Shown here: in pieces, positions 27,512-35,573 of the stretch
How positions within the stretch are numbered: the first letter of the stretch is position 1
Layout: each line of letters starts with the position of its first letter
From: an uncultured Clostridia bacterium
GTDB lineage: Bacteria > Bacillota > Clostridia > UBA1212 > UBA1255
DNA length: 64,000 bases
Direction: 5' to 3'
NCBI GenBank assembly: GCA_904420095.1
Contig: CAJFUB010000026.1
Location: 1 to 64,000, forward strand
Translations under genes and position numbers: made by a program
Notes under the pieces: model-generated
The model's input: the letters and a program-made list of their open reading frames with translations, nothing else
What the model was told of the DNA's origin: nothing
The model's database searches: none

Positions 27512-30172
27512 ATGCGCCACATTAAGCTGAAATCTGAAACTTCAAACCGGCTGCGTACCTCTGCACTGCTGCTTGCCTGCTTTGCAGTGCCCTGCGCGAT
27601 TTTACTTCTCGTATATTGGGGCTACGGGATTGCGCCGTTTGGCGAGAAATCGCTTTTGATTATGGATATGTCGGCGCAGTATTCGGAATTTTTTTGCGGG
27701 CTGAAGAACATCGGCGCGCAAAACGGCGGGATTTTGTTTTCCTGGTCGAAGGTTTTTGGAAGCAATTACGCGGGGGTTTTCGCATATTATTTAGCCAGTC
27801 CGCTTTCTTTCCTGACGCTGCTTTGCCCGAACGAGGCGATGCCCGTGGGCCTTGCGTATCTGACCGTGCTGAAGATCGGCCTCTGCGGCCTGACCTTTGG
27901 AATCCTGTTGAACGAGCTGCAGAAAAAGGCGCGCGTCTCCGGTGCACATCTGTGCTCGAATCGGATCTGGATTGCGGTGTTTTCCGTCTTTTATGCGCTG
28001 ATGTCGTATAACATAGTATATTCGATGTGCCTGATGTGGCTGGACGCCGTAATCTGGCTTCCGATCGTGATCCTCGGAATCGAGAAAATCACGGACGGCG
28101 GAACGCCGGTTCTGCTTGGCGTCTCGTACACGGTTCTGTTTCTTTCCACATATTACATTTCATACATGGTCGGCCTTTTTTCCTGTATTTATTTCCTGTT
28201 TGCGCTGATCCGGAAAAAAGGGAACGGCCTGCGCGGCGTTCTTGCGGCCTGCGGGAAATTCGTCGGCAGCGCGGCCGCGGCGGCCTGCGCGGGCGCATGG
28301 CTTCTGCTTCCGACATTGTATTCGCTGTTTGAGGGGAAAATCGGCGGCGCGTCTTCCTCGGCCGGCAGCGCGAATCTGTACGAATTTTCTGACGTGCTGA
28401 AAAAGTTTTTTCTGGGAACGTATGACAGCATTACAAATAGCGGCGCGCCGTTTTTTTATTGTGGGATTATTGTTTTCGCATTTTACTTTGCTTTTTATTT
28501 TACAAAAACGATTTCGCGCACGGAAAAACTAATGACGGCTGCCATCACGGTGTTCCTGGGGATCAGTACATATTTTTACAAATTGGATCTTATGTGGCAT
28601 GTTTTTCAAAAGCCGAATTGGTTTCCGTATCGCTATTCGTTTATTTTGACATTTTTTATAATTTTTACTGCTGCTAAGGCGTTTCTCCGATTCCGGGAGG
28701 TGCCGTATGCGGTGTACCCCGTATTTTTCCTGCTTGCGGCGGGCTTTTACCTGTATGTGAAGAACCTGCCGCAGGGCGGCGTGGGAGAGGAATCGTTCCG
28801 CTGGAGCGTTCTCTTTCTGCTGGTGAACGCGTGTCTTGTTTTTGCTGCGGTGATTTTGCGCCGCGTTCGTCCGAACCGCGTCGGAAACAGCGTGCTCCTG
28901 CTTCTGCTGCTCTTTGCGTCGGCTGGAGAGGCGTATGCAAACGCGCGGCTGCTGACGGAGGGCCTGGACCGCGCGCACGGATATGAATCGTATGAGAAGT
29001 ACCGCCAATACAAGCTGCTGACGCAGGAGCTGACGGAGCAGGCCAACCTCCGGGCCGATGGAACGTTCTACCGGATGGGAGCGGATTTCCAGAGGAATTT
29101 CAATGAGGCGATTGGCCTCGGTTATGCGGGAATCAGCCATTACAGCTCTTCCTACAACAAAAACATCAATTCGTTCCTCTATAAAATGGGGCTGGCACAG
29201 ATTTATTTCTGGAGCTCGTATGCGGGCTCTACTACGGTGACCGACACGCTTTTTTCCGTTCGGTATGTGATGAGTGATCCGGAAATCTCCCGGCTGGACG
29301 ACGATGGTAAAATTATTTCCTGGTGCAGCGTCCCGTATTCCCATTATATTACTGCCGCGCAGGTAGATACGGCTGTTTTGTATGAAAACCCGTATGTATT
29401 GCCGCCGTGCTTTGCTGTCAGCTCCCGGCTGAAGGATTTTGCATGGCAGGCAAACGGGGTGGAATCGCAGAATCATCTGCTCAACTGCATGCTGGATACG
29501 GACGCATCTTATTTTATAAAATTAAATGAGGATTCGTACGGCGCGGTCTCTCTGGAGAAGGACGCCGCGTTCATTGAATATACCGTTACGGCGCCGGAAT
29601 CGGGGCCGCTATACGCTTATTTTCCGAAAAACGGAAACGCCGTGAGCAGAATGAGTATAAACGGCGGCTATGAAATTCGCTTGTACACGGGAGAAACGGA
29701 CTGCATACAATATCTTGGAAGTTATACCGCGGGAGAACAGGTGCGGATCAGAATTTACGGGAGCCGCCTTGAAACAAGCGGAAACACATTTTACCAGCTG
29801 GATCTGGCGCGTTTCTCGGAGGCGGCCGCCGCTCTGGGGGAGGGCTCGCTCCAGATTTCGGAGTGGTCCTCGGGATATCTGAAGGGCAGCGCAGAGCTGT
29901 CGGAAGACGGCGTGATGTTTACAAGTCTTGTGTATGATCCGGCGTGGCGGGTTTTGGTGGATGGCGTGCCGGCGGAAACCTGGGCGCTGCAGGATGGCCT
30001 GCTCTGCTTTGATCTTACGGCGGGGTACCATGAAATCGAAATCCGGTATCATGTCCCGGGGTTTGCCGCGGGGATTACGCTGACCGGCGCCGCGCTTGTC
30101 GCGGCCGCGGCGCTGCTTACGGCGCGCGTCTTACGGAACCGCGCTGGAAAGCGTTCAAAAGCAAACGGCTAA
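27512..30172 (+). CDS. YfhO-family multi-membrane protein
   Basis: About 886 residues with some 11-13 membrane helices in the first two thirds and an outside-facing C-terminal domain before a last helix (about 855-880). The family includes Bacillus YfhO, implicated in glycosylation of lipoteichoic acid with a GT-C-like fold. The first loop, LIMDMSAQYSEFFCGLKNI, matches the family's Asp-rich loop. I prefer ATG 27512 (MRHIKLKSETS) because GGAG lies 6 nt upstream and a promoter lies between it and ATG 27446. The gene ends in a 4-bp convergent overlap with the flavodoxin gene. It could add sugars to a wall polymer; the substrate is unknown. Confidence 0.85.
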   Translation: MRHIKLKSETSNRLRTSALLLACFAVPCAILLLVYWGYGIAPFGEKSLLIMDMSAQYSEFFCGLKNIGAQNGGILFSWSKVFGSNYAGVFAYYLASPLSFLTLLCPNEAMPVGLAYLTVLKIGLCGLTFGILLNELQKKARVSGAHLCSNRIWIAVFSVFYALMSYNIVYSMCLMWLDAVIWLPIVILGIEKITDGGTPVLLGVSYTVLFLSTYYISYMVGLFSCIYFLFALIRKKGNGLRGVLAACGKFVGSAAAAACAGAWLLLPTLYSLFEGKIGGASSSAGSANLYEFSDVLKKFFLGTYDSITNSGAPFFYCGIIVFAFYFAFYFTKTISRTEKLMTAAITVFLGISTYFYKLDLMWHVFQKPNWFPYRYSFILTFFIIFTAAKAFLRFREVPYAVYPVFFLLAAGFYLYVKNLPQGGVGEESFRWSVLFLLVNACLVFAAVILRRVRPNRVGNSVLLLLLLFASAGEAYANARLLTEGLDRAHGYESYEKYRQYKLLTQELTEQANLRADGTFYRMGADFQRNFNEAIGLGYAGISHYSSSYNKNINSFLYKMGLAQIYFWSSYAGSTTVTDTLFSVRYVMSDPEISRLDDDGKIISWCSVPYSHYITAAQVDTAVLYENPYVLPPCFAVSSRLKDFAWQANGVESQNHLLNCMLDTDASYFIKLNEDSYGAVSLEKDAAFIEYTVTAPESGPLYAYFPKNGNAVSRMSINGGYEIRLYTGETDCIQYLGSYTAGEQVRIRIYGSRLETSGNTFYQLDLARFSEAAAALGEGSLQISEWSSGYLKGSAELSEDGVMFTSLVYDPAWRVLVDGVPAETWALQDGLLCFDLTAGYHEIEIRYHVPGFAAGITLTGAALVAAAALLTARVLRNRAGKRSKANG

Positions 30173-30717
30173 AGCGCGCGGTTTTCTTTCTGTATTTCGC
30201 GGATGATCGGCTCTAGACTGTTGAAATCCGTAAAATCCACATGCCTACCGTAGGTTTCTATCAGCGCCCGGTTTTCGGCCGTTTGTTTTTCGGCGGGAAT
30301 GCTGCGCAGGGAACGATACAGCAGCGCCATGACCGTCCGGTGGCTGAAGGAAAGCTTGCGGTAATCGATCCCGCCCCGCAGATGAAAAAGCTTCGACTGG
30401 CCGAGCAGTCCGGCGGGCAGCTGCCTTTGCAGGGAGGCACGGAGATTTTCACGATTCTCTGTTTCGGACGGATCGGCTAGACCTACCGTAACAAGCATCA
30501 GCCGCTGACCGTCTCGCAGAGAAAAGCCCCGCAGGGTTTTTGTAAGACCTAAAATGCCGCCGGCATACAGGCCGCCCAGATAAACGATGATTTTCTTATT
30601 GGAAAGATCTGGCGCATCGCTGCAGGCGACGGCAGGAATACCGGTTCGTTTCGACAGCTCTTCTGCGTACCGGCGCGTACTGCCGTATTTGCTACCGTAA
30701 ATAAGGATGCTTTCCAT
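30169..30717 (-). CDS. flavodoxin-domain protein
   Basis: 182 residues. The N-terminus SILIYGSKYGSTRRYAEEL is an FMN phosphate-binding loop of the flavodoxin type, and the following pattern (IIVYLGGLYAGGILGLTK, then LMLVTVGLADPSE) fits the flavodoxin_5/HemG-like group rather than small redox flavodoxins. Function not known; perhaps a menaquinone- or thiol-linked reductase. An AAAGAGG ribosome-binding site is 9 nt before ATG 30717. Confidence 0.82.
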   Translation of the reverse strand: MESILIYGSKYGSTRRYAEELSKRTGIPAVACSDAPDLSNKKIIVYLGGLYAGGILGLTKTLRGFSLRDGQRLMLVTVGLADPSETENRENLRASLQRQLPAGLLGQSKLFHLRGGIDYRKLSFSHRTVMALLYRSLRSIPAEKQTAENRALIETYGRHVDFTDFNSLEPIIREIQKENRAL

Positions 30718-30738
30718 ATGAAGCGGCCTCTTTTCTTT

Positions 30739-30772
30739 AAAAAACTGCTCCGCCTTTCCTGTTTGCGCGGAG
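30739..30772 (-). terminator. terminator-like hairpin upstream of the flavodoxin gene
   Basis: On the minus strand CTCCGC (30772-30767) pairs with GCGGAG (30753-30748), followed by CAG and six T residues (30744-30739). It precedes the flavodoxin start by about 20 nt, so it is either the terminator of a lost upstream gene or a leader attenuator. Confidence 0.45.
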
Positions 30773-30796
30773 TGGGGAGCGCGGCGGGAACGATAA

Positions 30797-30961
30797 TATT
30801 ATAACCAAAGCATCCGCCTCCGGGCAGCCGCTTTGGAGTTAAGCTGCGGTGAAACGTACGTTAAAGGCGCTTTCGTTTCCCGCGCCGCCGTGCTGCTCCT
30901 GCCGGGTGAGGTGCATACCGATCTATACGATAAAACAGATGTGATCGTATTTGAAAAATAA
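30797..30961 (+). pseudogene. decayed C-terminal gene fragment
   Basis: An open frame without a start codon encodes about 54 residues that read like real protein (for example AAVLLLPGEVHTDLYDKTD) and end in a TAA at 30959-30961. There is no ribosome-binding site, and a stop precedes it at 30794. I do not recognise the family. It is best seen as the remnant of a lost gene. Confidence 0.35.
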
Positions 30962-31222
30962 CGGAAATTTTTCGTAAATTCATGCAATAAGCAGCCCGCC
31001 GGGTTTTCCGGAGATTCATCTTCCGGGTATATTTCGGAGGGCTTCTGGCTTAAATGGACGGCGGGAGGCGCAGGGATTCTGCGTCCGCTGAGATGCTCTG
31101 CTCTCCTGCCGCCGCGAGAAAATAATGTAAGACGTGTAATTCCAGCTTTGCCGCTTCCCTATGGCTATAATAACAGATTTCTCCATAAGATAAAGTTATA
31201 AAATACCATTGTTAATAAGTAT
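30962..31222. other. gene-free stretch with possible RNA structure
   Basis: No convincing reading frame on either strand. Between 31060 and 31113 an outer stem (GGCGG 31060-31064 with CCGCC 31109-31113, continued by AGG with CCT) encloses a hairpin CGCAG/CTGCG (31069-31083). I could not match it to a known RNA family. Confidence 0.35.
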
Positions 31223-31251
31223 TTGATATATAATTATCTATTTAATATACT
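31223..31251 (+). promoter_or_regulatory. strong sigma-A promoter ahead of a long leader
   Basis: TTGATA (31223-31228), 17-bp spacer, TATACT (31246-31251), inside an AT-rich stretch. It points at the aldo/keto reductase operon with a leader of about 330 nt. Confidence 0.75.
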
Positions 31252-31328
31252 GAACGTATGCGGGCCGGAGGAGGTTTTTCCGGGAGCATAAGCTCTGGCA
31301 AAACGGTTAACGTGTCCCGCAAAGCCAA

Positions 31329-31344
31329 AGAAGAGGTGTCTTCT
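31329..31344 (+). promoter_or_regulatory. hairpin masking a ribosome-binding site in the leader
   Basis: AGAAGA (31329-31334) and TCTTCT (31339-31344) form a perfect 6-bp stem with the loop GGTG. The GAGGTG that would serve the short reading frame at 31345 is held in this hairpin. Confidence 0.4.
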
Positions 31345-31458
31345 GTGAGAAAAAGCGCAATTTGGATTCTGGGCTGGCTTAGGGCTGCGGCGCTGCCGCT
31401 GACGGTGACCGTGGAAAATTTCGGCGGGGCAACGAGAATGCATTCCAGGATTTCTTAA
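31345..31458 (+). CDS. possible 37-residue leader peptide
   Basis: GTG 31345 follows GAGGTG at about 6 nt and opens a frame of 37 codons, beginning MRKSAIWILGWLRAAALPL, a charged start followed by a hydrophobic run. It lies in the leader of the reductase-lipoprotein-permease operon. It may be a regulatory leader peptide, a small membrane protein or chance. Confidence 0.3.
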   Translation: MRKSAIWILGWLRAAALPLTVTVENFGGATRMHSRIS

Positions 31459-31535
31459 CTTATTTGAGCAGCGGCAGGCGCAGGAATAAATTTTGCAGGT
31501 AAGACCGGAAAGGGATAGGATCGATATTATAGATA

Positions 31536-31544
31536 TGATATAAT
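31536..31544 (+). promoter_or_regulatory. second promoter of the reductase operon, extended -10 type
   Basis: TGa plus perfect TATAAT (31539-31544) with a poor -35 (TAGGAT at 17 bp). The RNA start near 31551 would give a short leader of about 36 nt, so the operon may have two alternative starts. Confidence 0.55.
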
Positions 31545-31586
31545 AAAGAAAAATTTACATTGCAGCAGAAAGGGAGTGCGGAAACC

Positions 31587-32720
31587 ATGATTTACAAAAA
31601 TTTTCAGGGCATACGGCTGTCAGCGCTTGGTATGGGCGCAATGCGCTTGCCTGTTGTGAACGGGAACGATTCAGAAATCGATGAAAAAGCGGCCGCCGCT
31701 ATGGTGGATTACGCCATGGAGCACGGGATTAATTATTACGACACGGCCTGGGGCTACCATGGCGGGCAATCGGAGCTTGTTATGGGACGGGCTCTGGGAA
31801 AATATCCGCGTGAACGCTATTATTTGGCCGATAAATTTCCGGGATATGATCTTTCCAACATGGATAAGGTGGAACCGATTTTTGAAAAGCAGCTGGAAAA
31901 GTGCGGCGTTTCCTATTTTGATTTCTACCTCTTCCATAATGTCTGTGAAATGAACATCGATGCTTATCTGAATCCGAAATACGGAATTTACGACTATCTG
32001 ATGAAGCAGAAAAAGGCCGGTCGCATCCGTCATCTTGGATTTTCTGCACATGGCGGCTATGACGTGATGAAGCGTTTTCTGGAGGCGTATGGAGAGAATA
32101 TGGAATTCTGCCAGATCCAGCTGAACTTCCTGGACTGGAGCTTCCAGGATGCGAAGGGAAAAGTCGCGCTGCTGAAGGAGTATGGGATTCCGGTCTGGGT
32201 GATGGAGCCGCTGCGGGGCGGAAAGCTGGCGCATTTGGCGGAAGAGGATGAAGAAAAGCTTAAAAAGCTGCGGCCGCAGGAAGCGATTCCGGCTTGGGCA
32301 TTCCGTTTTCTGCAGAGTATTCCCGGCGTGACCGTTACCCTTTCGGGTATGTCCAGCATGGAGCAGCTGCAGGCGAATCTTCGTACCTATGAAGAAGAAC
32401 GGCCGCTCGATAGCCGGGAGATGGACATGCTGCTTGCGATTGCGGATGGAATGGTGGGGAAAATCGCGCTGCCCTGCACGGCCTGCCGTTATTGCGTCAG
32501 CCATTGTCCGCAGGGCTTGGATATTCCGTTTCTGCTGTCGCTGTATAACGAGCATTGCTTTACGGGCGGCGGCTTTATCGCGCCAATGGCCCTGGCCTCC
32601 GTTCCGGAAGACAAGCAGCCGGGGGCCTGCATCGGCTGCCGCAGTTGTGAGGCGGTATGTCCGCAGCAAATCAAGATTTCAGAGGCTATGGCGGATTTCT
32701 CCGAAAAGCTGAACGGATAA
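31587..32720 (+). CDS. aldo/keto reductase with a C-terminal 2x[4Fe-4S] ferredoxin domain
   Basis: 377 residues. ATG 31587 follows AAAGGGAG; an in-frame TTG at 31560 lacks a site. The (beta/alpha)8 reductase domain has the catalytic tetrad residues in context: Asp and Tyr in YYDTAWGY, Lys in ADKFPG and His in YLFHNV. From about 300 on, the tail has CTACRYCVSHCP and CIGCRSCEAVCP, two four-iron clusters. Such fused enzymes are common in anaerobes, but substrates are mostly unknown. The tail suggests ferredoxin-type electron transfer in place of or besides NADPH. First gene of a three-gene operon with an exported DUF362 protein and a permease. Confidence 0.92.
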   Translation: MIYKNFQGIRLSALGMGAMRLPVVNGNDSEIDEKAAAAMVDYAMEHGINYYDTAWGYHGGQSELVMGRALGKYPRERYYLADKFPGYDLSNMDKVEPIFEKQLEKCGVSYFDFYLFHNVCEMNIDAYLNPKYGIYDYLMKQKKAGRIRHLGFSAHGGYDVMKRFLEAYGENMEFCQIQLNFLDWSFQDAKGKVALLKEYGIPVWVMEPLRGGKLAHLAEEDEEKLKKLRPQEAIPAWAFRFLQSIPGVTVTLSGMSSMEQLQANLRTYEEERPLDSREMDMLLAIADGMVGKIALPCTACRYCVSHCPQGLDIPFLLSLYNEHCFTGGGFIAPMALASVPEDKQPGACIGCRSCEAVCPQQIKISEAMADFSEKLNG

Positions 32721-32746
32721 AAGTACGTTAGGGGGATATCAGAAGC

Positions 32747-33754
32747 ATGAGAAAATGGATTTCTGTCCTGCTCGGAATGGGGATGCTTTTTTCTATGACG
32801 GCCTGCGGCAGCCTGTACACCTCCGAACCCGGAGGCGGAACGTCCGGCGGCGGCCAGAGAACGCCGGCTGCGCCCGGAAATTATCCGGGAAACAGCGTCG
32901 TCTATATGACTACGGAGATCAGCCCGGAGGGACTGATGGCGGTATACGAGGCGCTGAACTGGACGCCCTCTGGGAATGTAGCGGTAAAGCTTTCCACCGG
33001 AGAGCCTCCGGCCAGTAATTATCTGCGCCCGGAACTCATTGCGGACCTGGTGCAGGCGGTAGACGGCACCATCGTGGAATGCAATACAGCCTACGGCGGC
33101 TCCCGTGCAGAAACGGCTATGCATTATCAGGTTGCGGAGGATCATGGCTTTACGGCGATCGCCGATTTCCAGATCTTGGATGAAGACGGCTCTATGACAC
33201 TGCCCGTGGAGGGCGGGATCCGATTAACGGAAAACTATGTAGGAGCGGCTTTCGCGGATTACGACTCTTATCTGATCTTATCTCACTTTAAAGGCCATTC
33301 CATGGCGGGGTTCGGCGGAGCCATTAAAAACATTTCCATCGGACTGGGCTCGAGCGAGGGCAAGTGCTGGATCCACAGCGGAGGGACCAGCCGTACCAAC
33401 GCGTGGGGCGGAGAGCAGGACGCTTTCCTGGAAAGCATGGCCGAGGCGGGAAAATCGGTAGCGGATGCTCTGGGGGACCGGATTATCTATATCAATGTGA
33501 TGAACCGCCTTTCCGTAGACTGCGACTGCGACGGAAACCCTGCGGAGCCGGACATGCACGACATCGGAATTTTGGCCTCCGCCGATCCGGTGGCGCTGGA
33601 CCAGGCCTGCATTGATCTTGTATATGCCGCGGAGGATGGGCAGTCTCTCATAAACCGCATTGAAAGCCGCAACGGTCTGCATACGCTGGAGCATGCCGCA
33701 GAAGTCGGCCTTGGCAGCCGCGGCTATGAACTGATCCGCCTCGAGACAGAATAA
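32747..33754 (+). CDS. DUF362-domain lipoprotein
   Basis: 335 residues. A signal peptide ends in a lipobox (SMTAC, lipidated Cys20), followed by a Gly/Ser/Pro linker, so the protein should be anchored outside the membrane. The rest matches DUF362, with the patterns SHFKGHSMAGFGGAIKNISI and DPVALDQACIDLV. DUF362 proteins are often cytoplasmic and fused to ferredoxin domains; here there is none, but a Cys/Asp-rich VDCDCDG motif stands out and could bind metal. It lies 26 nt after the reductase gene and 1 bp before the permease gene. Function not known. Confidence 0.88.
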   Translation: MRKWISVLLGMGMLFSMTACGSLYTSEPGGGTSGGGQRTPAAPGNYPGNSVVYMTTEISPEGLMAVYEALNWTPSGNVAVKLSTGEPPASNYLRPELIADLVQAVDGTIVECNTAYGGSRAETAMHYQVAEDHGFTAIADFQILDEDGSMTLPVEGGIRLTENYVGAAFADYDSYLILSHFKGHSMAGFGGAIKNISIGLGSSEGKCWIHSGGTSRTNAWGGEQDAFLESMAEAGKSVADALGDRIIYINVMNRLSVDCDCDGNPAEPDMHDIGILASADPVALDQACIDLVYAAEDGQSLINRIESRNGLHTLEHAAEVGLGSRGYELIRLETE

Positions 33755-33755
33755 A

Positions 33756-34661
33756 ATGCTGAAAATCCTGCGGCGGGAATCAATCTATTTATGGTACTAT
33801 TTTGAACTGCAGCTCCGTCAGATTCTTCCTTACTGGCTTCTGGGTATTTTGATCGGTTCGGTTATTTCTGTATTTGCAGGGGACAGGATTCACCGCATGG
33901 TACGGTCCTTGGGCGAGAAAAAGCTGGGCCTGCTGGGCGTTGTTCCGGCAAGCGTGCTGGGAATTGCCTCGCCTCTTTGCATGTATGGCACCATTCCTCT
34001 GGCGGCCTCTCTTTCTAAAAGCGGGATGCGGGATGACTGGCTGGCGGCTTTTATGATGAGCTCCATCCTTCTTAATCCACAGCTCATCATTTACAGTACC
34101 GCGCTGGGAGCCGCCGCGCTGACCGTGCGCCTTGTTTCCTGTTTCTTCTGCGGCGTTGCGGCCGGACTCCTGATTCGTTTTTGCTACCGGAACAAGCCCT
34201 TTTTTGATTTTTCCGGCTTTGAGGAGCGCAAAAGCAGAGATGTCCATCCGAATCCGCTGATCCGCCTGCTGAAAAATATCGGACGGAATTTCAAGGCCAC
34301 CGGGCCGTGGTTTCTGCTGGGCGTCGTTTTATCGGTGCTGTTCCAGCGGTATGTGCCGGCGCAGGCTTTTTCCAGGCTCTTTGGAGAAAACGAAGGATTT
34401 GGGGTGTTGATGGCCGCTACCGTCGGCGTCCCCTTATACGCCTGCGGAGGGGGAACGATTCCGCTTTTGCAGCAGTGGCTCTGGAACGGAATGAGCATGG
34501 GCAGCGCGGCGGCCTTTATGATTACCGGTCCGGCGACAAAGATTACCAATCTCGGCGCATTGAAAATCGTGCTTGGGATCAGGCGGTTTGCGCTCTACCT
34601 GGTTTTTGTAATTCTTTTTTCTCTGTTAACGGGGCTGTTTGTGGATCTTGTGTGCTTTTGA
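33756..34661 (+). CDS. DUF318/ArsP-type permease
   Basis: 301 residues with about eight membrane helices in two related halves. Each half has the signature region of this permease family: SPLCMYGTIPLAASLSKSG (about 72-90) with SSILLNPQL, and VPLYACGGGTIPLL (about 225-238) with MITGPATKITNLGAL. The family includes ArsP, which exports trivalent organoarsenicals, and uncharacterised members with a Cys near a Gly-rich turn. It starts 1 bp after the DUF362 stop, so the two are surely co-translated. No arsR or other arsenic gene is near, so the substrate is open. Confidence 0.87.
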   Translation: MLKILRRESIYLWYYFELQLRQILPYWLLGILIGSVISVFAGDRIHRMVRSLGEKKLGLLGVVPASVLGIASPLCMYGTIPLAASLSKSGMRDDWLAAFMMSSILLNPQLIIYSTALGAAALTVRLVSCFFCGVAAGLLIRFCYRNKPFFDFSGFEERKSRDVHPNPLIRLLKNIGRNFKATGPWFLLGVVLSVLFQRYVPAQAFSRLFGENEGFGVLMAATVGVPLYACGGGTIPLLQQWLWNGMSMGSAAAFMITGPATKITNLGALKIVLGIRRFALYLVFVILFSLLTGLFVDLVCF

Positions 34662-34749
34662 ATGCCTTGCTGCCGGAAATCATTCCCATGTTGAAAGAAA
34701 CATGAAATATATTGAATATGTTAAACTAACTTCCGTTGTTTTTATAAAA

Positions 34750-35186
34750 ATGTCTGAAAAAGCCTTGACTGTTGCCTGACGGTTCTTTACGAAGAAAGTA
34801 AACGTGGGGATGCCGTTCTCAGCAGAATGGCAGAAATTCCCGTGGGAAGGAATTATTTTTCTTACATATACATTAATCTGTGGCAGACTGGCTAAACGCC
34901 GATTCTCAAAAAAAGCTGGCCTGCTGCAGGCAGCGCTGCTTTTGCCGGGAAAGATGCCTTATGGGCTCTTACTATGCTGTCGCTGACGGCTTACTTTCCC
35001 GTTATCGTTTGCCTGCATTTTTTTCGAAATCCGGATTCTTTCGGACTATGGCGATTTGGAATACGGGGCATGCGCCGCGCCGATTCTCTCCTGTTTGTGC
35101 TGGCTGCGGGGTTGCTGCTTTTTCTTGCTTTCCGGTTCCGCCCAAGACCGTTTCAGACCTGCGTTTTAAATAATCAAATGAATTGA
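34750..35186 (+). pseudogene. decayed membrane-protein gene
   Basis: No intact reading frame covers this 500-bp gap, but protein-like pieces do. ATG 34750 opens MSEKALTVA and stops. A shifted frame continues with YEESKRGDAVLSRMAEIPVG to a TAA at 34893-34895. The same frame resumes with AFAGKDALWALTMLSLTAYF and a second hydrophobic stretch up to TGA 35184-35186. An A7 run at 34908-34914 is another likely slip point. I read this as a gene broken by at least one frameshift and one stop, unless the sequence has errors. The family is not recognised. Confidence 0.38.
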
Positions 35187-35192
35187 CTTTTG

Positions 35193-35480
35193 ATGATTCT
35201 TTTTTTGCTTTCGTATTTCAGCGGCACCACAAATTTTACATTGCTGGTGGTTCTGGTCTTGACTTCTTTTTCGGTATTTCTCATATTGCTCCGTATGCTG
35301 ATGTCGGCGGCGTCCATTGTCCGAATGAAGGAATCGGAAAAGGCGGTTGCCCTTCAGAGGATGCTGCAGCGGGACGAGGCTGTATGCAAAAAATGGAGCC
35401 GTGGCGTCTTTGATAAATATGTACGAAATATTAACGAACCCCGAGTTGCCGCATATGCATATTATGTTATCCTGTTATAG
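35193..35480 (+). CDS. small hypothetical membrane protein
   Basis: 95 residues from ATG 35193 (a TTG precedes it in frame). The N-terminal half is a strong membrane stretch (LLVVLVLTSFSVFLILLRML) and the C-terminal half is charged and helical (MKESEKAVALQRMLQRDEAV). No clear ribosome-binding site is present, and it begins 6 nt after the end of the broken gene upstream. It may itself be a fragment. Not recognised. Confidence 0.45.
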   Translation: MILFLLSYFSGTTNFTLLVVLVLTSFSVFLILLRMLMSAASIVRMKESEKAVALQRMLQRDEAVCKKWSRGVFDKYVRNINEPRVAAYAYYVILL

Positions 35481-35481
35481 T
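35473..35481 (+). promoter_or_regulatory. candidate extended -10 promoter of the pilus cluster
   Basis: TGt plus TATAGT (35476-35481), with no -35 box at 17 bp (TTGCCG lies 24 bp upstream). It lies 90 bp before the first gene of the cluster. Confidence 0.4.
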
Positions 35482-35573
35482 ATTGAAAACGGCTTGCTGG
35501 AGAGAATTCTCCCTGGCCTGTCTTTTTCTCTTGTAAAGAACAGAAAAAATGCCGGAGGAGGCGCGGCAGCATT

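Noticed and set aside
31285-31330. Possible c-di-GMP-I riboswitch (GGCAAA and CGCAAAGCC)
   Set aside because: The two short signatures and a small stem between them fit, but I could not find the tetraloop receptor or the closing stem downstream, so I kept it only as part of the leader finding and did not call a riboswitch.
34804-34986. 60-codon frame on the plus strand
   Set aside because: Other frames in the same stretch look more protein-like, and no ribosome-binding site is present. Treated as part of the decayed gene.
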